A DNA stretch of 52,849 bases from an uncultured Bacteroidales bacterium (GTDB lineage: Bacteria; Bacteroidota; Bacteroidia; Bacteroidales; UBA932): the NCBI GenBank assembly GCA_947630665.1, contig CANRID010000014.1, positions 1-52,849 of the forward strand, given 5' to 3'. Each line of letters starts with the position of its first letter. The first letter of the stretch is position 1. The position numbers were made by a program, and so were the translations under genes. Of this stretch, positions 25,525 through 33,254 are shown piece by piece. A model generated the notes under the pieces. That model was not told where the DNA came from. It was given only the letters and a program-made list of their open reading frames with translations, and did not search any database.

Positions 25525-27594
25525 CTATCTTACAATTTTCATTTCATCCAGCAAATAACCCGCTCCGCCGAATTTGTCGATAATAAATAACACATACCTT
25601 ATATCAACGCCTATGCATCGTTGAAGTTCAGGTTCGAAAATAACATCTCCGCTCATGGCTTCCCAGTTGCCGTCGAAAGCCAGTCCCAGCAATTCGCCGT
25701 TGGCATTAAGAACCGGGCTTCCGGAATTTCCTCCGGTAATGTCGTTATTGGAAATAAAGCAAACCGGCATTTTCCCGTTTTCAAGACCGTATTCTCCGAA
25801 ATCTCCCCTCTTGTAAAGGTCTTTCAGCTTGTCGGGAACCACGAATTCCCAATTGTCGGGATCTTCTTTCTCCATTACTCCGTCTAAAGTAGTATAATAG
25901 TTGTATTCTACCCCATCCCGAGGCGAATAAGGGAGCACCTGCCCGTAAGTAAGACGCATGGTTGAGTTGGCGTCCGGATACATCGCCTCACCCTGTCTCA
26001 TTTCCATGATGCCGGCCATGTACGCTTTTTTCCCTTCTTTGTATTTTTGAGAGTCTTTTGTGAGCGCCGGCGTTATCCGGTCTCTGACCTCTATGACGGA
26101 TTGCGCTATCTTTTTGGCCGGATCATCGGCGATCTGCTGTTCGGTAGCGGCCGCCAGTTTTTCCGGAGAAGAGAAAACGGAAGTTTCATACAAATGATCT
26201 ACGAATTTGCCGATGTCTCCGCCGTACTGCGCGTCTATTTCCTCATAGAAAGAGGGCTGGTATTCTTTTTTCACGTTGTCTCTGTAAAGCTCTATCATCG
26301 CCTTGGCCACCTTTTTATCAGTCGGCATGGAATAGTCTTTATAAAAAGCTGTCGCCCTTTTCGGATTGCGGGTGATGCCTAACAGCTCGATCCGGTTCAG
26401 GGACTCGTTCAGATAGGTCATTACATATTTCGGTTCCGCCATGTCGATAACGGAAGTATTGATCATATCCAAGGCATTTCCGTATTTGGCTTTTCTTTCC
26501 GGACTTTGATTTACCCAGTTGGTAAACGTTTTTTCTTCCTCTGCCCGGCGTTCTATCACATTCAGTTTATCGAAGGTTTCGTTCATTCCGATGTATTTTT
26601 TCCAGCCGTTGGAAGAACCCGCGTATTTGCTTGCATACTGGATTCTTATTTTAGGATCTGCAAGCATGTCCTTCATCAGTATGTCCTGGGCGATGCCCCG
26701 TACGTAAATGGCAATGGCATTGGTAATGCTCTGGGTCTGGCGGGCTTCTTCAGAAGTCATATGACGGGTGGTACGGCCCGGGAACCCGATGATCATGGTA
26801 TAGTCGTTCGGTTTGACACCTTTCAGAGATATGGCCAATGATTTTTTTGGTCTGTACGGAATATTGTCCGGAGAATATTCGGCCGGATCATTGTTTTGGT
26901 CGGCATAAACTCGGAACATGGAGAAATCTCCGGTATGGCGAGGCCACATCCAGTTATCCGTATCCGCGCCGAATTTCCCGATGGAGGACGGCGGAGCGCC
27001 TACGAAACGGATATCTCTATAGGTTTTGGTGGTGATAAGATAATAGATGTTGTCGTTATACAGACTGGTTACGTAGGCTCTGAGGTTTTTATTGCCGGCA
27101 GTCGCCCCAGAAGTTAGTTTTTCCGTTATTTTTTTGTAGGCGGCCTGTTCTTCTTCCGGAGTTTTGGCTCTCTTCAGCGCATTGTTTACCTGATCCGTCA
27201 CATCCATGAAACTGTTCACGAAAGTAACGGACAATCCTTTGACGGGCAGCTCCTGGGATTTGTTCATTGCCCAGAATCCGTCTTTGAGATAATCGTGTTC
27301 TACGGTGCTTAATGCTTGGATAGATCCGTATCCGCAATGATGGTTGGTGATAAGCAACCCTTCGTCCGATATGATTTCCCCCGTACATCCTCCGCCGAAT
27401 TGTACGATAGCGTCCTTGAGGCTGGCGTTGTTAATATCGTAAATGTCTTTTGCGCTGAGCCTCAGACCCAGCTCCTGCATTTTTTTAATGTTCAGCTTTT
27501 CCAGCAGGGGCAACAGCCACATTCCTTCGTCTGCTCTCGCGGGCAATACGGAAAGCAGGATAGCTGCGATCAGTAAAATAGAGATTTTCTTCAT
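25525..27594 (-). CDS. S46-family dipeptidyl-peptidase (DPP7/DPP11 type)
   Basis: A 689-residue secreted peptidase with a signal peptide (about 1-21, ending PARA). The S46 triad motifs are visible: ITNHHCGYGSIQ (His near 85-86) and TGGNSGSPVLNANGELLGLA near the C-terminus (nucleophile Ser). The C-terminal FDGNWEAMSGD and VDIRYVLFIIDKFGGA are family signatures. DPP7 prefers hydrophobic P1 residues and DPP11 prefers Asp/Glu. The deciding S1 residue could not be placed with confidence, so neither is assigned. It frees dipeptides in the periplasm, feeding amino-acid-fermenting Bacteroidales. It is the first gene of an operon with mrp (11 bp away), Smr and mutY, and has a good promoter 50-90 nt upstream. 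Confidence 0.9.
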   Translation of the reverse strand: MKKISILLIAAILLSVLPARADEGMWLLPLLEKLNIKKMQELGLRLSAKDIYDINNASLKDAIVQFGGGCTGEIISDEGLLITNHHCGYGSIQALSTVEHDYLKDGFWAMNKSQELPVKGLSVTFVNSFMDVTDQVNNALKRAKTPEEEQAAYKKITEKLTSGATAGNKNLRAYVTSLYNDNIYYLITTKTYRDIRFVGAPPSSIGKFGADTDNWMWPRHTGDFSMFRVYADQNNDPAEYSPDNIPYRPKKSLAISLKGVKPNDYTMIIGFPGRTTRHMTSEEARQTQSITNAIAIYVRGIAQDILMKDMLADPKIRIQYASKYAGSSNGWKKYIGMNETFDKLNVIERRAEEEKTFTNWVNQSPERKAKYGNALDMINTSVIDMAEPKYVMTYLNESLNRIELLGITRNPKRATAFYKDYSMPTDKKVAKAMIELYRDNVKKEYQPSFYEEIDAQYGGDIGKFVDHLYETSVFSSPEKLAAATEQQIADDPAKKIAQSVIEVRDRITPALTKDSQKYKEGKKAYMAGIMEMRQGEAMYPDANSTMRLTYGQVLPYSPRDGVEYNYYTTLDGVMEKEDPDNWEFVVPDKLKDLYKRGDFGEYGLENGKMPVCFISNNDITGGNSGSPVLNANGELLGLAFDGNWEAMSGDVIFEPELQRCIGVDIRYVLFIIDKFGGAGYLLDEMKIVR

Positions 27595-27650
27595 ATAAAT
27601 GGATTTATGGAATTTGTATTTGAGCTATATTGAGTTCTGTTATACGGATT

Positions 27651-27681
27651 CAAAGGTAAAAAAATGGAATCAGATTACCAA
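27651..27681 (-). promoter_or_regulatory. Promoter of S46-mrp-Smr-mutY run
   Basis: On the minus strand TTG (27681-27679) is followed after 20 bp by TACCTTTG (27658-27651), the same spacing as menA and EF-G2. Predicted leader of about 50 nt. Confidence 0.65.
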
Positions 27682-27782
27682 GAATATCGTAATATTCTCG
27701 TTTGTGGCGCCGCTCTTTCAGAAACGAGGTCCCGACAGATTCCCGCCTTTTTTGACGGCGCAACAAAATCGGATATTAGTTT

Positions 27783-27790
27783 TAATTTTG
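27783..27790 (+). promoter_or_regulatory. -7 box for DnaQ-like exonuclease
   Basis: TAATTTTG ends 15 nt before the ATG at 27806; the leader would be under 10 nt. One TCCCGACAG copy lies 45 bp upstream (27730-27738). Confidence 0.45.
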
Positions 27791-27805
27791 CAACGGATTG
27801 GATAA

Positions 27806-28300
27806 ATGGAAAATTTTGCAGCCATAGATTTCGAGACGGCGAATGAAAACTTCGCAAGCGTCTGCGCGATGGGGGTCATCGTGGTGCGCGGCGGCATAGT
27901 CGCCGACCGGTTTTACAGCCTTATCCGTCCCGTGCCCAATTATTACCGCCGGTTCTGTCGGGAAGTACACGGGTTGTGCGATGCGGATACGCATGATGCG
28001 CCGCTGTTTCCTGCGGTGTGGCGTCAGGTCGAGCCGCTGATTGCAGGCCTGCCGTTGGTGGCGCACAATGCACGGTTCGATGAACGATGCCTGCGTGAGG
28101 CGCATCGGGCCTACGGAATGGTTTATCCGGAATACACCTTTTACGATACGCTGCGGGCCTCGCGGCGGACTTTCGGCAAATCGCTGCCCGATCATCAGTT
28201 GCCCACCTCGGCCCGCGCCTGCGGCTACGACCTTACGGCGCATCATCACGCCCTCGCCGATGCCGAGGCCTGCGCCGCTATTGCTCTGAAAATCCTGTAA
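27806..28300 (+). CDS. DnaQ-like DEDDh 3'-5' exonuclease
   Basis: A 164-residue stand-alone exonuclease of the polymerase III epsilon family. All motifs are present: DFET (ExoI) near residue 8, HNARFDERCL (ExoII), and HHALADAEAC (ExoIII with the general-base His). The length equals a bare nuclease domain with no polymerase-binding tail, so it is more likely an RNase T or proofreading-like nuclease than the replicative subunit. The base composition stands out: third positions are mostly G or C (for example GCGCCGCTG, GCCTGCGCC), whereas neighbours are near 50 percent GC, suggesting recent acquisition from a GC-richer relative. It is convergent with rnhB, whose stop is 4 bp away. Confidence 0.86.
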   Translation: MENFAAIDFETANENFASVCAMGVIVVRGGIVADRFYSLIRPVPNYYRRFCREVHGLCDADTHDAPLFPAVWRQVEPLIAGLPLVAHNARFDERCLREAHRAYGMVYPEYTFYDTLRASRRTFGKSLPDHQLPTSARACGYDLTAHHHALADAEACAAIALKIL

Positions 28301-28304
28301 GCAT

Positions 28305-28892
28305 TTAATCGTCTAATAACTTGTAACTTGTCCGGTGATAGGGAGTGATTCCGTATTGACGGATGGCCGCCCGGTGTTCCCGGGTAGGATAGGCCATGTT
28401 TTTCTCCCAACCGTATTGCGGATATTCCAAGGCCAGTTTTTTCATATATTCATCCCGATGGGTTTTCGCCAAGACGGAAGCGGCTGCGATGCTGGCAAAT
28501 TCGGAGTCTCCTTTTACAATGCAGATATGCGGGATATCCCGGTAGCCGTAAAACCGGTTGCCATCTACAAGAATGGTTTCCGGACGGATTTTTAATTGAT
28601 CCAATGCGCGGTGCATGGCGGTTATGGATGCTTTAAGAATATTGATCCGGTCTATTTCTTCCGCGGAAACGGTGCCCACCGCCCAGGCTAAGGCCTTTTT
28701 TTCGATTACGGGTCTCAGACTTTCCCTTTGCCGGGGAGTCATCTGTTTTGAGTCGTTGAGCAACGGATGATAAAAATCCGCCGGCAATATGACCGCTGCA
28801 GCGAAGACAGGGCCCGCCAGACAACCCCGCCCGGCTTCATCGCAACCCGCTTCTATGATCCCGGGCGTATGATAAGGTTTCAGGGTCTTCAT
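28305..28892 (-). CDS. rnhB: Ribonuclease HII
   Basis: A 195-residue type 2 RNase H that cleaves RNA in RNA-DNA hybrids, including single ribonucleotides, as part of replication cleanup. The active-site segment is EAGCDEAGRGCLAGPVFAAA with the DEAGRG signature, and a third acidic residue lies in ILVDGNRFYG. KGDSEFASIAAASVLAKTHRD matches the family (Asp ligand). The start is taken at MKTLKPYH (28892): a TATATTTG box at 28948-28941 lies upstream, so the longer frame from 28943 would begin inside the promoter with a TTG. Convergent with the DnaQ-like gene. Confidence 0.94.
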   Translation of the reverse strand: MKTLKPYHTPGIIEAGCDEAGRGCLAGPVFAAAVILPADFYHPLLNDSKQMTPRQRESLRPVIEKKALAWAVGTVSAEEIDRINILKASITAMHRALDQLKIRPETILVDGNRFYGYRDIPHICIVKGDSEFASIAAASVLAKTHRDEYMKKLALEYPQYGWEKNMAYPTREHRAAIRQYGITPYHRTSYKLLDD

Positions 28893-28940
28893 CAGTTTCT
28901 TCGATTTGTTCCGAATTGTTCCGAAAGGAAATTCCGGATG

Positions 28941-28948
28941 CAAATATA
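28941..28948 (-). promoter_or_regulatory. -7 box for rnhB
   Basis: TATATTTG on the minus strand, at the 3' end of the HTH gene next to its stop. The transcript would start near 28934, 40 nt before the chosen ATG. Confidence 0.5.
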
Positions 28949-28949
28949 A

Positions 28950-29315
28950 TCATTCCGGCTTTTGAAATTCTTTTTTGTTTTCGAGAGCGGCTAATTTTTC
29001 TCTTAGGAATGAGACTAATTGTTTCAGATTGGCATTATCGTTTTCCAGGTCCCGGATCTTTTGCTCGTAAGCTTCCCGGTCTGCATGCATCGGATTTCCG
29101 TAACCGGGATTGTCTTCCATTATCAGATGATCGGCAGGGATGTTGTAGATTTTTGCTATATCCTGGAGCCGGTCGCTGATGAGTCTGGTTTTGCCTTTTT
29201 CTATTTTACGATACGAGTTAAGTGAGATTTGCAGTAAATCCGCGATGTCTTCCTGCGAATATCCTGCTTTTATGCGGAGTTCGTAAAGTTTCTTCTTGAT
29301 AGTGACATTATCCAT
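28950..29315 (-). CDS. XRE-type helix-turn-helix regulator with coiled coil
   Basis: A 121-residue DNA-binding protein. Residues about 6-60 are a lambda-Cro/XRE helix-turn-helix (LRIKAGYSQEDIADLLQISL, YRKIEKGKTRLI). The rest, about 80-121, is a Glu/Lys/Leu-rich helix (RDLENDNANLKQLVSFLREK) that likely dimerises. Target unknown. A TAGTTTTG box ends 5 nt before the ATG at 29315, so the mRNA is probably leaderless. The 500-bp region on its other side, leading into the EF-G2 gene, is a plausible operator region, but no operator was identified. Confidence 0.85.
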   Translation of the reverse strand: MDNVTIKKKLYELRIKAGYSQEDIADLLQISLNSYRKIEKGKTRLISDRLQDIAKIYNIPADHLIMEDNPGYGNPMHADREAYEQKIRDLENDNANLKQLVSFLREKLAALENKKEFQKPE

Positions 29316-29320
29316 GATTG

Positions 29321-29328
29321 CAAAACTA
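29321..29328 (-). promoter_or_regulatory. -7 box immediately before HTH regulator gene (leaderless)
   Basis: TAGTTTTG on the minus strand. Five nucleotides separate it from the ATG (29313-29315). A nearby TAGTTTGG at 29338-29331 might be a second weaker box. Confidence 0.58.
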
Positions 29329-29730
29329 CGCCAAACTACCAGATTGTTTCAGTAGTTAACGGTTGCTATGCAAACAACTAAAAGTTGCAATCTGTTGAAA
29401 AAGGAAAAAATATTTTATCGGCGGTAAAAGTAATGACATTTCATAAAATTTCTGTTAAAAAGTTAAAAATTCGATTCTCCTGTCCGGACGGGAAAAAGTC
29501 TCTTTGAGAACTGACATGCGGCCGGTCTCCCGGGCCGGAAAGAAGGCGTTCAGGTGGACCTGTCGAAAATTTTATAGAAAAGTCGAGATTATATTCCGGA
29601 AGAATTATGTGTGTTCAGGGGATCGGGTTGGATGGATAAATTGTTGATAATTCATGTATTGGCAGGAGGTGAAGTGTCAAGGCTGTCGGGATGCGCACCG
29701 GAGAGGAAACAGAAAGGTGCACTAATGCGG
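29329..29730. other. 400-bp noncoding region upstream of EF-G2 gene
   Basis: No gene visible. It has a GC-rich patch (GCGGCCGG to GGGCCGG near 29519-29540), a short palindrome CAGGTGGACCTG at 29551-29562, an interrupted repeat TCGA..TCGA (29567-29586), and one TCCCGACAG complement at 29683-29691. Long upstream regions are associated with carbon-starvation control of the EF-G2 gene in Bacteroides, so regulator sites are plausible; none is assigned here. Confidence 0.45.
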
Positions 29731-29761
29731 TTGCCAATTATAAAAAAATTCATTAAATTTG
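29731..29761 (+). promoter_or_regulatory. Promoter of EF-G2 gene
   Basis: TTG at 29731-29733, 20 bp, then TAAATTTG at 29754-29761, the same pattern as menA and the S46 operon. The leader would be about 60 nt to the ATG at 29829. Confidence 0.62.
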
Positions 29762-29828
29762 AAATTCTATCTTCAAAAAGGCAATAAACTAATTAATTAT
29801 AAACAATTTAAATGTAATTTTAACCGAA

Positions 29829-31982
29829 ATGAAAATTTATAATACCCAAAACGTGCGGAATGTTGTCCTTTTGGGCAGTTCCAAATCCGGTAAGACCACT
29901 CTGGCGGAAACCATGATGTTTGAGGGAAAAGTGATAGACCGCAGAGGCAGTATTGAAGCGAAAAATACGATCAGCGATAATACGGAGATAGAACAGATTT
30001 ATCAGAGGTCTATTTATTCGACTCTTTTATATACCGAGTTTTTGGATAATAAGTTCAATATCATAGATACTCCGGGTTCGGATGACTTCGTGGGAGGAGT
30101 GTATTCCGCTTTTTCGGTAGCCGAAACCGGCATTATGCTGGTAAATGCCACCCAGGGCGTGGAAGTGGGAACGGAAATCATGGCGCGTCATGCCGAAAAA
30201 CATCAGAAACCCCTTATCGTAGCCGTAAATCAGCTGGATCATGAAAAACAGGATTGGCACATGGCTGTGGATTCCCTTAAACAGGCTTTCGGGAATAAGA
30301 TAGTGCAGATTCAATTTCCGGTAAATCCGGGTTCGGGGTTCGATTCTTTCATCGATGTATTGAAAATGAAGATGTATCGTTTCAAGGACGAGAACGGTAC
30401 CCGGGAAGAATTGGAGATACCGGAGCAATATGCGGACGAGGCGGCTGAACTTCATCAGCAGCTGCTGGAAATGGCTGCCGAGAATGACGAGGCCTTGATG
30501 GAGACTTTCTTCGACAAAGGGGTGCTGACGGAGGACGAAATCCGCACCGGATTGAAAGTGGGCATGCAGAAGGGCGATATTATGCCGGTGTTCTGCCTGT
30601 CGGCGAAAAAGGATATAGGAGTGAAAAGACTGATGGAGTTCGTCATTAATGTAGCTCCTTCTCCCGACAGAGAGGAGAATACTCTTAAAACCGGTGAAAA
30701 AGTAAAGGTGGATCCTAACGGACCGACTTCCATTTTCGTGTATAAAACCGCTCTTGAACAGCATCTGGGGGATGTGACTTATTTCAAGGTCATGTCGGGA
30801 AAACTGACGGAAGGTATGGATCTGGTGAATCCGGAGACAGGCTCCAAAGAAAGGATTTCCACGATTTATGCGGCAGCCGGCAAAAAACGGGAAAAAATAT
30901 CGGAAGTAATGGCGGGCGATATCGCCTGCACGGTCAAGCTTAAATCCGTAAAGACCGGCCAGACACTGAATGCGGGGAACTGCGATTGGGTGTTCGCTCC
31001 TATTAAATTCCCTGCTTCCAAATACAGGACGGCTATTAAGGCGAAAGATGAGAAAGACGATGAAAAATTAGGCGAAATCCTGCAACGGGCGAGTGCGGAA
31101 GATCCGACAATCGTAGTTGAATATTCCAAAGAACTTAAACAGACTATTTTGAGCGGGCAAGGGGAGCATCATATAAATATCCTGAAATGGCAGATCAATA
31201 ATGTACATAAAATGGAGGTCGAATTGTTCGCCCCTAAGATTCCGTACCGCGAAACCATTACCAAGGTCGCCCGGGCGGATTACCGGCACAAAAAACAATC
31301 CGGCGGGGCCGGCCAGTTCGGGGAAGTACACATGCTGATCGAGCCGTACGTAGAGGGAATGGGCCAGAATAACCGTTTTAAAGTAGATGGAATGGAGCTG
31401 GTACTGAATATTAAAGGCAAGGAAGAATATAATCTGGAATGGGGAGGCAAGCTGGAATATTATAACTGTATCGTGGGAGGTTCTATCGATGCCCGTTTCA
31501 TGCCGGCCATTCTCAAAGGAGTGATGGAAAAAATGGATGAGGGTCCGCTGACCGGTTCGTATGCGAGGGATATCCGCGTATATGTGTATGACGGCAAGAT
31601 GCATCCGGTGGATTCCAATGAGCTTTCGTTTAAATTAGCGGCGCGTAATGCTTTTAAGGAGGCCTTCAAGAAGGCGGGTCCTAAAATCATGGAGCCGATC
31701 TATAATGTGGAAGTATGGGTGCCGAGCGATTGTATGGGGGATGTAATGAGCGATTTGCAGAACAGACGCGCTATGATTGAGGGGATGAGCAGCGAAAAAG
31801 GCTTCGAAGTGATCAAAGCCCGCGTTCCTCTGGCCGAGTTATATAAATATTCCACTACTTTGAGTTCCCTTACTTCCGGTCGCGCTACTTTTACCATGCA
31901 GTTCGCCGAGTATCAGCAGGTTCCTGCGGATGTTCAGGAGAAATTGCTTAAAGCTTACGAAGCGCAGGAAAAAGACGAATAA
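29829..31982 (+). CDS. fusA2: Elongation factor G paralog (EF-G2), altered GTPase motifs
   Basis: A 717-residue EF-G-like protein with domains I-V in the usual order. The P-loop is GSSKSGKTTL (16-25) instead of AHIDAGKT, and the NKxD motif is NQLD (134-137). The DTPGH motif reads DTPGSDDF (80-87), so the catalytic histidine is Ser84. Switch I lacks RGITI; the segment reads IYQRSIYSTL. In LepA, encoded 19 kb away, the same motifs are canonical. This matches the Bacteroides EF-G2 paralog reported to support translation without GTP hydrolysis during carbon starvation and gut colonisation, under control of the Cur regulator. I infer the same here. The gene stands alone, with a long upstream region and a terminator after it. 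The housekeeping fusA is not in the window. Confidence 0.9.
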   Translation: MKIYNTQNVRNVVLLGSSKSGKTTLAETMMFEGKVIDRRGSIEAKNTISDNTEIEQIYQRSIYSTLLYTEFLDNKFNIIDTPGSDDFVGGVYSAFSVAETGIMLVNATQGVEVGTEIMARHAEKHQKPLIVAVNQLDHEKQDWHMAVDSLKQAFGNKIVQIQFPVNPGSGFDSFIDVLKMKMYRFKDENGTREELEIPEQYADEAAELHQQLLEMAAENDEALMETFFDKGVLTEDEIRTGLKVGMQKGDIMPVFCLSAKKDIGVKRLMEFVINVAPSPDREENTLKTGEKVKVDPNGPTSIFVYKTALEQHLGDVTYFKVMSGKLTEGMDLVNPETGSKERISTIYAAAGKKREKISEVMAGDIACTVKLKSVKTGQTLNAGNCDWVFAPIKFPASKYRTAIKAKDEKDDEKLGEILQRASAEDPTIVVEYSKELKQTILSGQGEHHINILKWQINNVHKMEVELFAPKIPYRETITKVARADYRHKKQSGGAGQFGEVHMLIEPYVEGMGQNNRFKVDGMELVLNIKGKEEYNLEWGGKLEYYNCIVGGSIDARFMPAILKGVMEKMDEGPLTGSYARDIRVYVYDGKMHPVDSNELSFKLAARNAFKEAFKKAGPKIMEPIYNVEVWVPSDCMGDVMSDLQNRRAMIEGMSSEKGFEVIKARVPLAELYKYSTTLSSLTSGRATFTMQFAEYQQVPADVQEKLLKAYEAQEKDE

Positions 31983-32016
31983 CGGCTTTTCGCGTTCTTG
32001 TGCGAGCAACAATGAA

Positions 32017-32064
32017 AATAAGGCTTTCGATCTGATTCTTCAGAAAGGAAGCCTTATTGGTTTT
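32017..32064 (+). terminator. Intrinsic terminator after EF-G2 gene
   Basis: AATAAGGCTT (32017-32026) pairs with AAGCCTTATT (32049-32058), followed by GGTTTT. A 10-bp AT-rich stem; it ends the EF-G2 transcript before the tdh promoter. Confidence 0.7.
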
Positions 32065-32158
32065 AATTGATTCGGATCCAAGCTCCCGGCACCCTCTTTT
32101 CATATCCATTGTCTGCCGATTTATTTGTCCCGATCTTCCATTTTATCAATTTTTGTGC

Positions 32159-32166
32159 TACCTTTG
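32159..32166 (+). promoter_or_regulatory. -7 box for threonine dehydrogenase gene
   Basis: TACCTTTG, 39 nt before the ATG at 32206. A conventional leader of about 30 nt is expected. Confidence 0.55.
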
Positions 32167-32205
32167 TTAAACAAATGAAATATAATCGGACATTAGCCTT
32201 TAAAT

Positions 32206-33168
32206 ATGAAAAAAATATTAGTGGTTGGCGCCGGCGGGCAAATCGGAACCGAATTGGTGCCGCATCTTCAGAAAAATTACGGCCATGATAATGTAATTGC
32301 CGCGGATCTTAGGCCGGAAATCGTGGAAAAACTCTCCAAAACGGCGGTGGCCGTTCCCTTAGACGCGCTGGATACGGAAGCGTATGCGGAAACGATTAAA
32401 AAGTATGAAGTGGATTCCATCTTCAATTTGGCGGCGCTTCTTTCGGCTACCGGCGAGAAGAATCCTCAGTTGGCCTGGAAGATCAATATGGGGGCATTGC
32501 TGAATTCCCTGAACTTGGCGAAAGAGTACGGCTGCGCATTGTTTACCCCCAGCTCTATCGGGGCCTTCGGGGAGAATACCCCGCATAATAAAACGCCTCA
32601 GGATACCGTAATGCGTCCGAATACCATCTACGGAGTTTGTAAAGTTTCCGGAGAGTTGCTGAGCGATTATTATCATACGCGTTTCGGTGTGGATACCCGC
32701 AGCGTACGTTTTCCGGGTATTATCTCCAACGGAGCGATGCCGGGGGGTGGAACCACCGACTATGCCGTGGAAGTTTTCTATCATGCCGTTAAAACCGGCA
32801 AATATACCTGCGAAGTTCCGGAAGATACGTATATGGATATGCTCTATATGCCGGATGCTCTGGAGGCGACTACTCAGCTGATGGAAGCGGATCCCGACAA
32901 ACTGATCCATCGGAACAGTTTCAATATTACATCGATGAGCTTCACTCCCAAACAGTTGTTCGCCAAAATCAAGGAACGTATTCCGGAGTTCGAGGCCGAT
33001 TACAAAATAGACCCGGTAAAAGCCCGGATTTCCGCTTCCTGGCCCGATTGTCTGGATGATTCCTGTGCGCGTCGTGAATGGGGCTGGAATCCCAAATGGG
33101 GCATCGATGAAATGGTGGATGACATGATCCGCGCCTGCCGCGAGAAATTGGCCCGGGGCGAATATTGA
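32206..33168 (+). CDS. tdh: L-threonine 3-dehydrogenase, SDR/epimerase type
   Basis: A 320-residue NAD-dependent enzyme of the extended SDR (UDP-glucose epimerase-like) family. The NAD-binding motif is VGAGGQIG near residue 8 and the catalytic YxxxK is YGVCK (Tyr near 143). Downstream FPGIISNGAMPGGGTTDYAVE is the segment characteristic of the short-chain threonine dehydrogenases, rather than of sugar epimerases. It would oxidise L-threonine to 2-amino-3-ketobutyrate, which a ligase converts to glycine and acetyl-CoA; no ligase gene lies in the window. The gene stands alone with its own promoter. Moderately confident, since paralogues with other substrates exist. Confidence 0.86.
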   Translation: MKKILVVGAGGQIGTELVPHLQKNYGHDNVIAADLRPEIVEKLSKTAVAVPLDALDTEAYAETIKKYEVDSIFNLAALLSATGEKNPQLAWKINMGALLNSLNLAKEYGCALFTPSSIGAFGENTPHNKTPQDTVMRPNTIYGVCKVSGELLSDYYHTRFGVDTRSVRFPGIISNGAMPGGGTTDYAVEVFYHAVKTGKYTCEVPEDTYMDMLYMPDALEATTQLMEADPDKLIHRNSFNITSMSFTPKQLFAKIKERIPEFEADYKIDPVKARISASWPDCLDDSCARREWGWNPKWGIDEMVDDMIRACREKLARGEY

Positions 33169-33200
33169 TAGAATACGCTTTTTCCCGACAGGTACTTCCC

Positions 33201-33239
33201 CCGGACCGGATCGAACCGGACCGGATCGAACCGGTCCGG
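33201..33239. repeat. 15-bp tandem duplication with palindromic end
   Basis: CCGGACCGGATCGAA occurs twice in tandem (33201-33215 and 33216-33230) and is followed by CCGGTCCGG (33231-33239), which is a near-palindrome of CCGGACCGG. It lies between tdh and the convergent LptF/G-family gene, next to a TCCCGACAG copy at 33183-33191. It may act as a transcription terminator or be a slippage product. Confidence 0.75.
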
Positions 33240-33254
33240 AATCTGCACCGGCGT

